A stretch of 64,000 nucleotides of DNA, taken from the NCBI RefSeq assembly GCF_002073895.1, contig NZ_CP012839.1, forward strand, positions 419,513 through 483,512. The letters run 5' to 3'. How positions within the stretch are numbered: the stretch's first letter is position 1; each line of letters begins with the position of its first letter. The position numbers and the translations under genes are program-made. The notes beneath the pieces were generated by a model that made no database searches, was not told the origin of the DNA, and saw only the letters and a list, made by a program, of their open reading frames with translations. The stretch is from Candidatus Riesia pediculischaeffi. GTDB lineage: Bacteria > Pseudomonadota > Gammaproteobacteria > Enterobacterales > Enterobacteriaceae. This document shows positions 53,081-62,615 of this stretch, in pieces.

Positions 53081-54955
53081 ATGAGAACGACAAGAAATTT
53101 CGATGTAATTATTGTTGGAGGGGGACACGCTGGATCAGAGGCAGCTTTCGCTTCCTCTAAATTCGGCTGCAGAGTTTTATTGATTACTCATAATGTGCAA
53201 AAGATCGGAGAACTTTCTTGTAACCCTTCAATTGGAGGCATTGGAAAAGGACAGCTTGTCAAAGAAATTGATGCGTTAGATGGAATGATGGCCATTGCTG
53301 CAGATGAATCTGGAATACATTTTAAAACGTTGAATTCAAGAAAAGGTTCGGCTGTACAATCTACGAGAGTTCAAGTCGATAGAAAATTGTACAAGAAATC
53401 TATCGTTAACCAAATAAGAGAACAGAAAAATATATTTATCTTAGAACAATCTGTTAAGAAATTACTTCTTGAAGGAAATCAAGTTTCAGGAATCATTACT
53501 GAAGAAGATGTCTGTTTTCTTTCTAAATCAGTTGTATTGACTACTGGAACATTCTTAAATGGAAAAATTCACATAGGTTCAGAGAATTTTTCAGGAGGAA
53601 GACTCAGAGATAAATCTTCTATCATGTTAGCAGAACAACTTAGACGACTTCCATTTAGAACGAGAAGACTAAAAACTGGTACACCTCCAAGGATAGATAT
53701 AAAAACTGTTGATTTTTCTAAACTAGAAAAACAGTCGGGAGATGACCCTATTTCTTATTTCTCTTTTCTAAGAAAACGAAAGGAACATCTCAAACAAATT
53801 TCATGCTATATTACTCACACAAACAGTAATACTCATCAGATAATTTTGGAAAATTTACATAAGAGTCCAATTTATTCAGGGAAAATTCAAGGTATAGGAC
53901 CAAGGTATTGTCCATCCATCGAAGATAAGGTTGTTAAATTCACTCATCAGCCATCTCATCATATTTTCCTTGAACAAGAAGGTTTCAGGAGTAGAAAAAT
54001 CTATCCAAATGGGATTTCTACAAGTTTACCAATCGAAATACAAGAAAAATTTGTACGTTCTATATGTGGTTTAGAAAAAGCAAAAATTATTGATCCAGGA
54101 TACGCTGTAGAGTATGACTGTTTCGATCCAAACGATCTGAAACAAACTTTAGAAAGCAAGGTTATCGATGGATTATTCTTAGCCGGACAAATCAATGGAA
54201 CAACTGGTTATGAAGAAGCAGCATCACAAGGTTTATTAGCCGGATTAAATGCTGCGCTGTGTGTTAAGAAAAGATATCAATGGTATCCAAGAAGAGATCA
54301 AGCATATATTGGAGTCATGATAGATGATCTTTGCACTATAGGAACAGAAGAACCGTATCGAATGTTTACAGCAAGATCAGAATATAGACTCTCTCTTAGA
54401 GAAGATAATGCTGATTTACGTTTAACAGAGTTAGGATATGCTTTAGGAGTTGTTAGAAAGGAAAGGTTCAAATGTTTACAAAGAAAAGTTGAACTTATTA
54501 GAAGAGAATCATTTAGATTCCGTAATACATTTTTAAAAAAAGATTCTAAAAAGATTGAGTTGATAAGTGGAATGTTATGTTCTCATCTTAAAAAAGATAC
54601 AAGTATAGAGGATCTCCTGAAGAGACCAGAGATTACATGTGAAAAGTTAGTTCAATGCGGAATTTTATCTACAGATGGAAAAATGCATATCCAAAAAATA
54701 CTGGAAAATCAAATTAAATATCGTGGATATATTAAGAAACAGATGTTGGAAATCAAAAAAAGAAACTTTTTTGATGGTATCAAAATACCTATTACAATTA
54801 AATATCAAAAAATACCAGGATTATCGAATGAAGTGTTATATAAGTTAAATAAACATAAACCTAACTCTATTGGTCAAGCTTCTAGGATATCTGGAGTTAC
54901 TCCGTCAGCCATATCCATATTGCTGATTTGGATGAAAAAACAAGGTTTAATATGA
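53081..54955 (+). CDS. mnmG: tRNA uridine-5-carboxymethylaminomethyl modification enzyme MnmG
   Basis: MnmG (GidA) works with MnmE to modify U34 of several tRNAs. The 624-residue FAD protein (E. coli 629) has IIVGGGHAGSEAAFASS, LSCNPSIGGIGKGQLVKEIDALDG in pieces, TGTFLNGKIHIG, RLKTGTPPRID, the long block GYEEAASQGLLAGLNAA, and EEPYRMFTARSEYRLSLREDNADLRLT in pieces. The C-terminal MnmE-binding helices (IPGLSNEVLYKL, QASRISGVTPSAI) are also present. In E. coli it is followed by rsmG and the atp operon; here an 805-bp spacer follows and then glmU. Confidence 0.96.
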   Translation: MRTTRNFDVIIVGGGHAGSEAAFASSKFGCRVLLITHNVQKIGELSCNPSIGGIGKGQLVKEIDALDGMMAIAADESGIHFKTLNSRKGSAVQSTRVQVDRKLYKKSIVNQIREQKNIFILEQSVKKLLLEGNQVSGIITEEDVCFLSKSVVLTTGTFLNGKIHIGSENFSGGRLRDKSSIMLAEQLRRLPFRTRRLKTGTPPRIDIKTVDFSKLEKQSGDDPISYFSFLRKRKEHLKQISCYITHTNSNTHQIILENLHKSPIYSGKIQGIGPRYCPSIEDKVVKFTHQPSHHIFLEQEGFRSRKIYPNGISTSLPIEIQEKFVRSICGLEKAKIIDPGYAVEYDCFDPNDLKQTLESKVIDGLFLAGQINGTTGYEEAASQGLLAGLNAALCVKKRYQWYPRRDQAYIGVMIDDLCTIGTEEPYRMFTARSEYRLSLREDNADLRLTELGYALGVVRKERFKCLQRKVELIRRESFRFRNTFLKKDSKKIELISGMLCSHLKKDTSIEDLLKRPEITCEKLVQCGILSTDGKMHIQKILENQIKYRGYIKKQMLEIKKRNFFDGIKIPITIKYQKIPGLSNEVLYKLNKHKPNSIGQASRISGVTPSAISILLIWMKKQGLI

Positions 54956-55760
54956 TCTTAATAATATTCATATATCATCGAAGATGGATGGATATTTTGA
55001 TCACTTTTTAAAAAAGAATAATAAATTTTGAAGGATTTCTTTAACAGGGGAGTATTACACGAAAAAAAAGAGGATGTAATTTTTTTTAAATTTCCGTACA
55101 TTTGAAGTTATTACGATTTAATTGAAGTTTTCACAAAAGATAAAAATTTTAATTTAAATTGATAAGTTTTGCATATTACTCATTTCAGAAAAAATTTTAA
55201 TCGCTAACAGATATGAAATCAAATGTTCTATGGTAGAGAATTTTGAAAATTCAGCGGTGTGTTTATGATCATTTTTTGTATATCTTTCAAAATACATGAT
55301 GTGATATAAACATAAAATATCACATATCTTTGAATGTATCCAACAACATTAAAAATTTGTGCGTAATCGGTATTTGTATGATGTTATTCTTAAAAAAGAG
55401 GACAAGATTGCGACTGATAATAAATATGTCAGGAGTATAAAGATGCTCTTAATTTTAACGTTAAAAGGACAGAAATAAACGAAAATATGTAACTGAATTT
55501 GGAAGATACCATCCAAAAATGGATACATTTAAAGTGTACCATGACGGTAAAACTTAATAAGAAAGTTGATCTTATAAAAGTCACGTTTCGATAAACGAGC
55601 TTTATTACAAAGAATTTGAAGTAGTGAAAATATATCTCATATTTTTCCTTTTTTTATTTTCTTTATATACACATAATTGTAAAAACTTTACTTAAAAGTA
55701 AAGAATGAGATCCGATAATAAGTTAATGAACTTTCATATATTCAGGAAGATAATAGTATC
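54956..55760. other. Spacer where rsmG and the atp operon would lie
   Basis: 805 bp with no open frame of note, between mnmG and glmU. In E. coli and most relatives rsmG and atpIBEFHAGDC fill this interval (about 8 kb). A short string near 55225-55260 (VENFENSAVCL) faintly recalls RsmG but is not convincing. No atpC or atpI remnant can be read. Confidence 0.45.
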
Positions 55761-57131
55761 ATGAAATCATCCAATCGAAATATTGTTATATTAGCAGCTG
55801 GAAAAAGCGTACGTATGTGTTCGAAAGTACCAAAAGTTCTTCATAGCATTGGCGGGAAGATGATTCTACAGCATGTAGTGGATACTGCTCTTTCTGTAAA
55901 GAAGATATCGGATATTTATTTAGTATGTCATGAAGAAAATAGATTTCTGAAAAAAATATTTTTTAATAAAAAAATAAAGTTGATTTTTCAAAAACATCAA
56001 TTAGGAACAGGATATGCTCTTCGTAAAGTAATGCACTATTTCGATGATGGATCGGACATTATCGTATTGTATGGAGATGTTCCTTTGATTTCTAAGGAAA
56101 CGATAGAAAGACTCATCCTTTCCAAGGATGGCAGTGTAATTAGTCTGTTAACTGCTTTTGTAAAAGATCCAAATGGTTACGGAAGAATTTTGCGAAAGAA
56201 CGGCGAAGTTGTAAAGATAATTGAAGATATTGAAATATGTCAAGACGAATGGAAAATAAAAGAAGTATATTCTGGAATATTCATTGCTAACACTTATTTT
56301 TTAAAAAAATGGGTTCATTTGATTAACAACGAAAATATTCAAAAAGAATATCGATTGACCGATATCGTAGCTTTAGCCAGCGAAGAGAGATGTAAAATTA
56401 GCACGATCTATCCAATGGAATCAATCGAAATACATGGAATTAACAATTTGTTTCAGTTGATGAATTTAGAAAAACACTACCAAGAACGTCAAGCTAAAAA
56501 ACTTTTACTATCTGGATTGATGATCTCTGATATATCTAGATTTGATCTACGAGGAAAAATAAAGTATGGAAAAGATGTATACATAGACAACGACGTTATG
56601 ATAGTTGGTAAAGTTATCTTAGGAAACGATGTTTATATAGGATCAGGTTGCATATTAAAAGACTGTACAATATCGGAAAATTCAATCATCCATCCGTACA
56701 CTATTATAGAAAATTCAATTGTTTCAAAAGATTGTACGGTCGGACCATTTACATACCTTAGGAATAACAGTGTATTGAAGGAACGATCAGAAGTTGGAAA
56801 TTTCGTAGAAATTAAAAATACGATCTTTGGCTCACATTCGAAAGCTAAACATTTAAGTTATCTAGGGGATTCAACAGTCGGATCTCATGTCAACATAGGC
56901 GCTGGAGTGATCACTTGTAACTACGATGGAGCGAACAAATTTCAAACACATATAGAAGATAATGTATTTATAGGTTCAGATAGTCAACTGGTCGCCCCTA
57001 TAACAATTCAAAAAAATGCGACAATTGGAGCTGGGACAACGTTGACACGTGACGTAAAAGAGAATGATCTCGTGATCAGCAGAATAAGACAAAAACATAT
57101 AAAGAATTGGAAAGGAACTTTGAAGAAGTAA
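55761..57131 (+). CDS. glmU: Bifunctional GlmU (N-acetylglucosamine-1-P uridyltransferase / glucosamine-1-P acetyltransferase)
   Basis: GlmU makes UDP-N-acetylglucosamine for murein and lipid A. The 456 residues equal the E. coli length. The N-terminal uridyltransferase starts VILAAGKSVRMCSKVPKVLH; the usual LxxGxGTxM signature has Ser16 and Val17 in place of Gly-Thr, while Arg18 and Lys25 are kept. Further on are HQLGTGYALRKVM and LYGDVPLI. The C-terminal left-handed beta-helix with hexapeptide repeats includes KHLSYLGDSTVGSHVNIGAG and CNYDGANKFQT, the acetyltransferase active site. It is followed by glmS as in E. coli. Confidence 0.96.
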   Translation: MKSSNRNIVILAAGKSVRMCSKVPKVLHSIGGKMILQHVVDTALSVKKISDIYLVCHEENRFLKKIFFNKKIKLIFQKHQLGTGYALRKVMHYFDDGSDIIVLYGDVPLISKETIERLILSKDGSVISLLTAFVKDPNGYGRILRKNGEVVKIIEDIEICQDEWKIKEVYSGIFIANTYFLKKWVHLINNENIQKEYRLTDIVALASEERCKISTIYPMESIEIHGINNLFQLMNLEKHYQERQAKKLLLSGLMISDISRFDLRGKIKYGKDVYIDNDVMIVGKVILGNDVYIGSGCILKDCTISENSIIHPYTIIENSIVSKDCTVGPFTYLRNNSVLKERSEVGNFVEIKNTIFGSHSKAKHLSYLGDSTVGSHVNIGAGVITCNYDGANKFQTHIEDNVFIGSDSQLVAPITIQKNATIGAGTTLTRDVKENDLVISRIRQKHIKNWKGTLKK

Positions 57132-57181
57132 AGATCTACAGTAAATTACAAATCTTAAATAAACATCTGGAGTAACGGTTA

Positions 57182-59023
57182 ATGTGCGGAATCATAGGAG
57201 CGATATCTCGACGTAATATCGTAAAAATATTAATTGATGGGCTCTATAGATTAGAGTACCGAGGTTACGATTCAGTAGGTTTAGCTGTAATCGATGAAAA
57301 ATCAGAGTTTATACGAGTTCGTGAAGTAGGAAAAACCAAGATTCTAGATGAAAAAATAAGAAATCTCTCTATATTTGGTAAGATAGGAATCGCTCATACT
57401 AGATGGGCGACTCATGGAAGATTAAATAAGAGAAACGCTCATCCACATATATCTAATAATATCTCGGTAGTTCATAATGGAATCGTAGAAAATTATCGGG
57501 AATTGAAGGAGTGGCTGAAAGGTAAACAGTACAAGTTCTTTTCCGAAACCGATAGCGAGGTGATAGCTCATCTGTTACATTGGGAAACCCAAAAAAACAG
57601 AGATTTAATTGTTGCTGTTCGAAAAGTTGTTCTTACATTACGAGGCAACTACAGCATAATAGTAATGGATAAAAGATATCCAGAGAAACTAATATCGGCT
57701 AGAACTTTAAGTCCTTTGATCATAGGTCTCGGAACCGAAGAAAATTTTCTTGCATCTGATCAAGTCGCGTTAACCCCGATTGCTAGCAGATTTCTGTTTT
57801 TAGAAGAAAATGAAATTGCAGAAATCTCTAGCAACTCTGTAAAAATCCTAGATTTCGAGGGAAACGTAGTTGATAAGAGAGAAGTTAGCTGTCTAACTCA
57901 TCAAGATATACCGAATATAGGATCATATCGGTGTTATATGGAAAAGGAGATATACGAACAACCCTCCGTTATAGAAAATCTGATAAAAGATCGGTTCGAT
58001 AAAAAGAAAAACATATTTTTCTCAGAACTTAAGGGTGGTGAGATAAATGAGATACTCTCTAAAGTGGAACATATTCAAATAGTTGCTTGTGGAACTTCTT
58101 ACAATGCAGGAATGGTTGGAAAGTATTGGTTTGAATCTTTTACGGATATTTCTTGCAATGTAGAATTTGCATCAGAATATTGTTATCGAGATCATGTACT
58201 CATCAAGAACAGCCTCTTAATCACGATTTCTCAGTCTGGAGAAACGGCCGATACGATATCTGCGTTGAATATATCAAGAAAATTAAATTACATTTCCAAT
58301 CTAGCGATTTGTAACGTTTCTAACTCTCATTTAGTGAGAGAATCAAGATTTTCAATCATGACAAAGGCTGGAATAGAGATCAGTGTGGCCTCTAGTAAAT
58401 CTTTTATTTCTCAGTTAACCACTTTGTTGCTATTGATAGCTTATATCAGAAGAATCAGAAACGGTAAAGATGACGATTTTCAAGAAGCTATACTTTTATC
58501 TTTAAAAAAGCTATCCTTTCAAGTTGAAGAATTGCTCCTGACTTACAGAACTAGAATGGAGCTTCTCATTTCTAACTTACGTGACGAACAAAATGTTCTT
58601 ATACTCGGAAGAGGTGATCAATTTCCAATCGCTATGGAAGGAGCTTTAAAGTTGAAGGAAATTACTTACATTCATGCGGAAGCTAGCGCTGCAGGAGAAT
58701 TAAAACACGGTCCTTTAGCTTTAGTTGATGAAAAAATTCCGATTGTTATGATTGTTCCTCATAACAGAACTCTCAACAAACTTCTGTCAAATATAGAAGA
58801 AATAAGGTCTAGAAGAGGAATGTTGTACATCCTGACCGATAGTAGGATATCTATTCAAGAGGATACGAGGACTAAAATAATTTCTTTTTTTAACATAGAG
58901 GAAATCGTATCTCCTATATTTTATGCCATCCCATTTCAGCTGTTAGCTTATGATATCGCTCTATCCAAAAAAATCGATATAGATAGACCGAGAAATTTAG
59001 CCAAATCTGTTACCGTAGAGTAA
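57182..59023 (+). CDS. glmS: Glutamine-fructose-6-phosphate aminotransferase
   Basis: GlmS makes glucosamine-6-phosphate, the first step to UDP-GlcNAc. The 613-residue protein (E. coli 609) starts MCGIIGAISRRN with nucleophile Cys2 and has RLEYRGYDSVGLAV, HTRWATHGRLNKRNAHPH, VVHNGIVENY, two SIS domains (ISQSGETADTISAL; ASAAGELKHGPLAL) and the C-terminal DRPRNLAKSVTVE. It is intact. It lies 50 nt after glmU, and its stop is separated from the convergent endA only by a hairpin. Confidence 0.97.
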   Translation: MCGIIGAISRRNIVKILIDGLYRLEYRGYDSVGLAVIDEKSEFIRVREVGKTKILDEKIRNLSIFGKIGIAHTRWATHGRLNKRNAHPHISNNISVVHNGIVENYRELKEWLKGKQYKFFSETDSEVIAHLLHWETQKNRDLIVAVRKVVLTLRGNYSIIVMDKRYPEKLISARTLSPLIIGLGTEENFLASDQVALTPIASRFLFLEENEIAEISSNSVKILDFEGNVVDKREVSCLTHQDIPNIGSYRCYMEKEIYEQPSVIENLIKDRFDKKKNIFFSELKGGEINEILSKVEHIQIVACGTSYNAGMVGKYWFESFTDISCNVEFASEYCYRDHVLIKNSLLITISQSGETADTISALNISRKLNYISNLAICNVSNSHLVRESRFSIMTKAGIEISVASSKSFISQLTTLLLLIAYIRRIRNGKDDDFQEAILLSLKKLSFQVEELLLTYRTRMELLISNLRDEQNVLILGRGDQFPIAMEGALKLKEITYIHAEASAAGELKHGPLALVDEKIPIVMIVPHNRTLNKLLSNIEEIRSRRGMLYILTDSRISIQEDTRTKIISFFNIEEIVSPIFYAIPFQLLAYDIALSKKIDIDRPRNLAKSVTVE

Positions 59024-59046
59024 AATGACAGATTAAAAATCTGTCA
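59024..59046. terminator. Hairpin between convergent glmS and endA
   Basis: The whole gap between the two stop codons is an inverted repeat: TGACAGAT (59026-59033), a 5-nt loop, and ATCTGTCA (59039-59046), a perfect 8-bp stem. On the endA (minus) transcript the stem is followed by a short U-run (TTTT), so it should terminate at least that direction. It is one of very few clear hairpins in the window. Confidence 0.65.
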
Positions 59047-59820
59047 CTATTGCACTGTAAAAGCATTTTTCTGAAGATGTCGTATTTTTTTTATTTTCAA
59101 AAAACAATGATCTTTCAAACCCGTTATTTTCTCTATCCTTAACGATTTCTGTATTTCCCAATCACTCACTGGGTACTTTATATTCCATAAAATCATTTCT
59201 TCAAGATGTTTTTTGGGCATCTTTAAACGATATTTTTTGACCATATAAAGGACAACTCTAGCGATTTGTCCTTTTACTTCATCTCTCGGCTCGAATATTC
59301 TTCTTTGAAAATCTATTTTACTTTTGCACGTTCCGTAAGTATATGGAACATAAGATCTAACTTTTGAATATTGAAAGTTTTTCCGATCGTTATTGATCTC
59401 TCCTATCACTGGAGCAATATTATATAGATCTGATTCCATCCTTTGAAATTCTTTATCTTTTAATGTACAATACTTTCTCCCTCCTTGTTTCCAACAAGGA
59501 CGATATTTTCCAAATCTTGAAACGGGAACGATATGTTCCCATTCTATGTGCTTGGCCCTATCCATATTTTTTCTTACCTGATAACCACATTTGTTAAGGT
59601 CAACTTCTCCAGAAGATCCGTTTTTTTTCCAAACCCAATTACATCCACAGTATAAGGTTCCTTGTTTTCCTTGAGATTGATCAAAAAAGATGTACTGTTT
59701 TGCAATTTTTTTTGTCTGTTCAAAGTTGAAATTACATGTGGTAGATCTGATCGTTCCGCTAAAGAATTGGATAGAAAAGAAAATAAGAAATACTCTTTTT
59801 AAAAATGAATTGAATAACAT
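59047..59820 (-). CDS. endA: Endonuclease I (periplasmic DNase)
   Basis: EndA is a periplasmic, sequence-nonspecific DNase. The 257-residue protein (E. coli 235) has an N-terminal signal peptide (LKRVFLIFFSIQFFSGTIRS) and then LYCGCNWVWKKNG, CGYQVRKNMDRA, the metal/catalytic segment IEWEHIVPVSRFG, CWKQGGRKYC, RMESDLYNIAPVIGEINNDR in pieces and the C-terminal YPVSDWE block. The conserved cysteines of the family are present. Its persistence in a reduced genome is unexpected, since E. coli endA mutants are healthy. It could recycle host or self DNA. Confidence 0.93.
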   Translation of the reverse strand: MLFNSFLKRVFLIFFSIQFFSGTIRSTTCNFNFEQTKKIAKQYIFFDQSQGKQGTLYCGCNWVWKKNGSSGEVDLNKCGYQVRKNMDRAKHIEWEHIVPVSRFGKYRPCWKQGGRKYCTLKDKEFQRMESDLYNIAPVIGEINNDRKNFQYSKVRSYVPYTYGTCKSKIDFQRRIFEPRDEVKGQIARVVLYMVKKYRLKMPKKHLEEMILWNIKYPVSDWEIQKSLRIEKITGLKDHCFLKIKKIRHLQKNAFTVQ

Positions 59821-60799
59821 TTGTCCTGTTGTGAAGAATAATTTTATAATGATGGTGCGACAGTTAGATCTTTATCCAAAGATACTCTTATAATTGATCG
59901 AAAGTATGAAATCTATAGTACCATTTATATTAAGCAATGATTTATCGTTGTACGGTGAACGAACAAATTCGTGAAGACAGTCGCACGTTCCATAACGATC
60001 TTGATGATCTCGAAATACTTTTAATATTTAAATACGATAAGGTAGCTATAAGATTGAAAGATATTCTTAAAGACATCACATAAGAATCGTTTCATAACGA
60101 ACAGTCTGTTTTTTATGAACGGGGAACCATATCATGGATCCAGATATTGCAAGATTACATGTTCATATTCTTACTCACATGTTCATACCATGTTGATACG
60201 TATCTGAAAATATGAACATCAACTATTAAAATCTTCACATATTTAAAAATTTTGAAATTGTGAGATGATTACGTCTTTAAAAGATGAGAAGATGTATCCA
60301 TCTTAATGCAGTAGAGCATAGTCTAGCATTAGAGAACTAGCAAGGTTTCGTTTGAAAAAGGATTGATGTTGGAAATATATGAAATATAACTCCATGAGAA
60401 GGAAGATCAATATCTGATGAAAGGATACTGATATCGATCATCAACACTAAAATTTTAGATCTTGCAATGTGCTGTTCATCGGATTATTTTTTTTGAAGTA
60501 AACAATGGTTTTCGTTAAAGATCGATGCTATCAATCTAATCCGCATGAATCATATGAAGGTATTTTTTTTGGGAAAACGTTAGGATTTATCGAAGTGCTT
60601 TAAAAAAAATTAAATTATTACTGTCGGATTTAGTATATTCGTAAGAATCGTTCTATCTTCAAAGATTTCAATGTGTTTGATCAACTTCTGACGGAAAACT
60701 ACGAATTATACGTAACTCTTTTGATAGAGATTTCATTATTCTCTATTTTTATCTATAATTTATTAACCTATAATCAAAGCGGTTCAATCACATCACAAT
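59821..60799. other. Divergent spacer between endA and pabB
   Basis: About 1.0 kb, AT-rich, without a recognisable gene. A 63-codon ORF from 60673 overlaps the pabB start in another frame and is probably chance. It should contain the two divergent promoters. Confidence 0.35.
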
Positions 60800-62182
60800 A
60801 TGATAAGATATTTAAAGAAAATAAGATTATCTTATTTCGAAGGTGTTGCTCTCCATTATTTTAATAAGATATCTCATCTTCCCTGGGCGATGATCTTATA
60901 TTCTGGTCGATACCATGGTTCAAGAGATCATCTCGATATCGTCGTAGCAGATCCTAAGGTAACAATAGAAACGATCGGTCGAGTTACCAAAGTTACTAAT
61001 CGTACGAAAAAAAGTTTTTTTACTTCAGATCCGTTCAATATCTTAAAAAATGAAATGAGCGACATTGAACCGCTCCATTCCTGTAAGTTTGATGGTATTC
61101 CATTTCAAGGAGGAGCTGTTGGGATATGGAGCTATGATCTTTTCCGTAGCATTGAAAACTTTCCTATGAACAGGAAAAGATCATTAAACTTTCCAGATAT
61201 GGCTATCGGAATATATTTTTGGGCATTGATAGTGGATCATAAACAAAAACATGTTTTTTTGATCAGTTACGATGATCCGAAAGATCGGTTAGATTGGATA
61301 GAGAAACAGAAAAATCATAGTCGAGAAAAGAATTTTTCCATAGTTGAAAAATGGAGCAGCAACCTTTCTAAAACACAATACTGTCGCAAGGTGGAGAGAA
61401 TCAAAGACTATTTAATCTCTGGAGATTGTTATCAAGTAAATTTATCTCAAAGATTTCGAGCGAGATACGTTGGAGATGAGTGGAAAGCTTTTCTAAATTT
61501 GATACAAGTGAATCAGTCTCCACTTTCTGCTTTTATACGATTAAGGAGGAACTGTGTTATCAGTTTATCTCCGGAGCGATTCTTACGAGTCGATAGGAAC
61601 AGAGCTATTGAGACCCGACCGATAAAAGGAACTGAGAAAAGGTCAGACAACTATCTAGAAGATCAAAAAAACATTAATCGGTTAAAAATGTCTGAAAAAG
61701 ATCGGTCAGAAAATGTCATGATAGTAGATCTCTTACGAAATGATCTTGGCAAGGTATCTATCCCTGGAACTATCAAAGTAAGAGAGCTTTTTTCGGTCGA
61801 ATCCTTCCCGTTGGTACATCATTTGGTGAGTACTATTACGGGAAAACTATCTCCTAAATACCAGTTGACGGATCTTTTGAAGGCTTGCTTCCCAGGAGGT
61901 TCCATAACTGGTGTACCTAAAATTAGATCTATGGAGATAATCGATGAATTAGAACCGAATTATAGATATGGATATTGTGGATCCATAGGATATATTAGTT
62001 TCTGTCGAAAGATGGATACTAACATCAACATCAGATCGTGTTTAACAGAGGATAGAAATATGTATTGTTGGTCTGGGTCTGGAATAATCTTGGATAGCTT
62101 TCCAGAGAAAGAATACTTAGAAACTTTGTATAAATTCGGTAAGATGTTGAAATCCTTCAGGAAAGATTTTGTTATACAATGA
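60800..62182 (+). CDS. pabB: Aminodeoxychorismate synthase component I
   Basis: PabB converts chorismate to aminodeoxychorismate, the precursor of p-aminobenzoate and folate. The 460-residue protein (E. coli 453) has the PabB-specific N-terminus ISHLPWAMILYSG, PFQGGAVGIWSYD, DMAIGIYFWALIVDH, SGDCYQVNLSQRF and LSPERFLRVD. The catalytic block TRPIKGTEKR contains the Lys typical of PabB rather than TrpE. It continues ENVMIVDLLRNDLG and FPGGSITGVPK. Together with aroH it points to folate provisioning; pabA and pabC are not in the window. Confidence 0.95.
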   Translation: MIRYLKKIRLSYFEGVALHYFNKISHLPWAMILYSGRYHGSRDHLDIVVADPKVTIETIGRVTKVTNRTKKSFFTSDPFNILKNEMSDIEPLHSCKFDGIPFQGGAVGIWSYDLFRSIENFPMNRKRSLNFPDMAIGIYFWALIVDHKQKHVFLISYDDPKDRLDWIEKQKNHSREKNFSIVEKWSSNLSKTQYCRKVERIKDYLISGDCYQVNLSQRFRARYVGDEWKAFLNLIQVNQSPLSAFIRLRRNCVISLSPERFLRVDRNRAIETRPIKGTEKRSDNYLEDQKNINRLKMSEKDRSENVMIVDLLRNDLGKVSIPGTIKVRELFSVESFPLVHHLVSTITGKLSPKYQLTDLLKACFPGGSITGVPKIRSMEIIDELEPNYRYGYCGSIGYISFCRKMDTNINIRSCLTEDRNMYCWSGSGIILDSFPEKEYLETLYKFGKMLKSFRKDFVIQ

Positions 62183-62615
62183 AGATATCTCTTAATATTG
62201 TTAGTAACATCTCTTAAAGAAATCTATTTTCTATATTTGACAAGGAATTCTATATCTAGAAGATAATTTAATCTAGAGTCTTTACAACGCTAAAATGAAC
62301 ACTCTATAGAATCATAAATCAAGAATTTGTAAAAAACTTCTGATTGCTTTAATGGATTGGTACTCTTCTTTTAACATGGAGGATATAAAGAAGTTTTTCT
62401 TATCGTGCAATCATTCGGGGATGTATGAGTTTCAATAGTACTTACTAATGTAGATTCTGTTCCATCGGAAAGAACGTATTTTACTTCAAAATATACAATG
62501 TTTTGTGAGTACTCATAGGATGAATTGTTTAACATGTGGATCTTATAAGATCATCATAAAAATATGGAAGTGATGATTGTTAATGTATTTAAAATATCAA
62601 AAGGAGGGTAGTACA
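62183..62615. other. Spacer between pabB and manX
   Basis: 433 bp, AT-rich, with no gene recognised. It must hold the manXY promoter; only the strong ribosome site at its right end is clear. Confidence 0.35.
62602..62607 (+). promoter_or_regulatory. Strong ribosome binding site of manX
   Basis: AGGAGG lies 8 nt before TTG 62616. It is among the best Shine-Dalgarno matches in the window and fixes the manX start at a TTG codon, exactly where E. coli ManX begins. Confidence 0.7.

Noticed and set aside
60673-60864. A 63-codon hydrophobic ORF before pabB
   Set aside because: It overlaps the pabB N-terminus out of frame, and pabB itself aligns from ATG 60800. Hydrophobic ORFs are expected by chance in AT-rich DNA.
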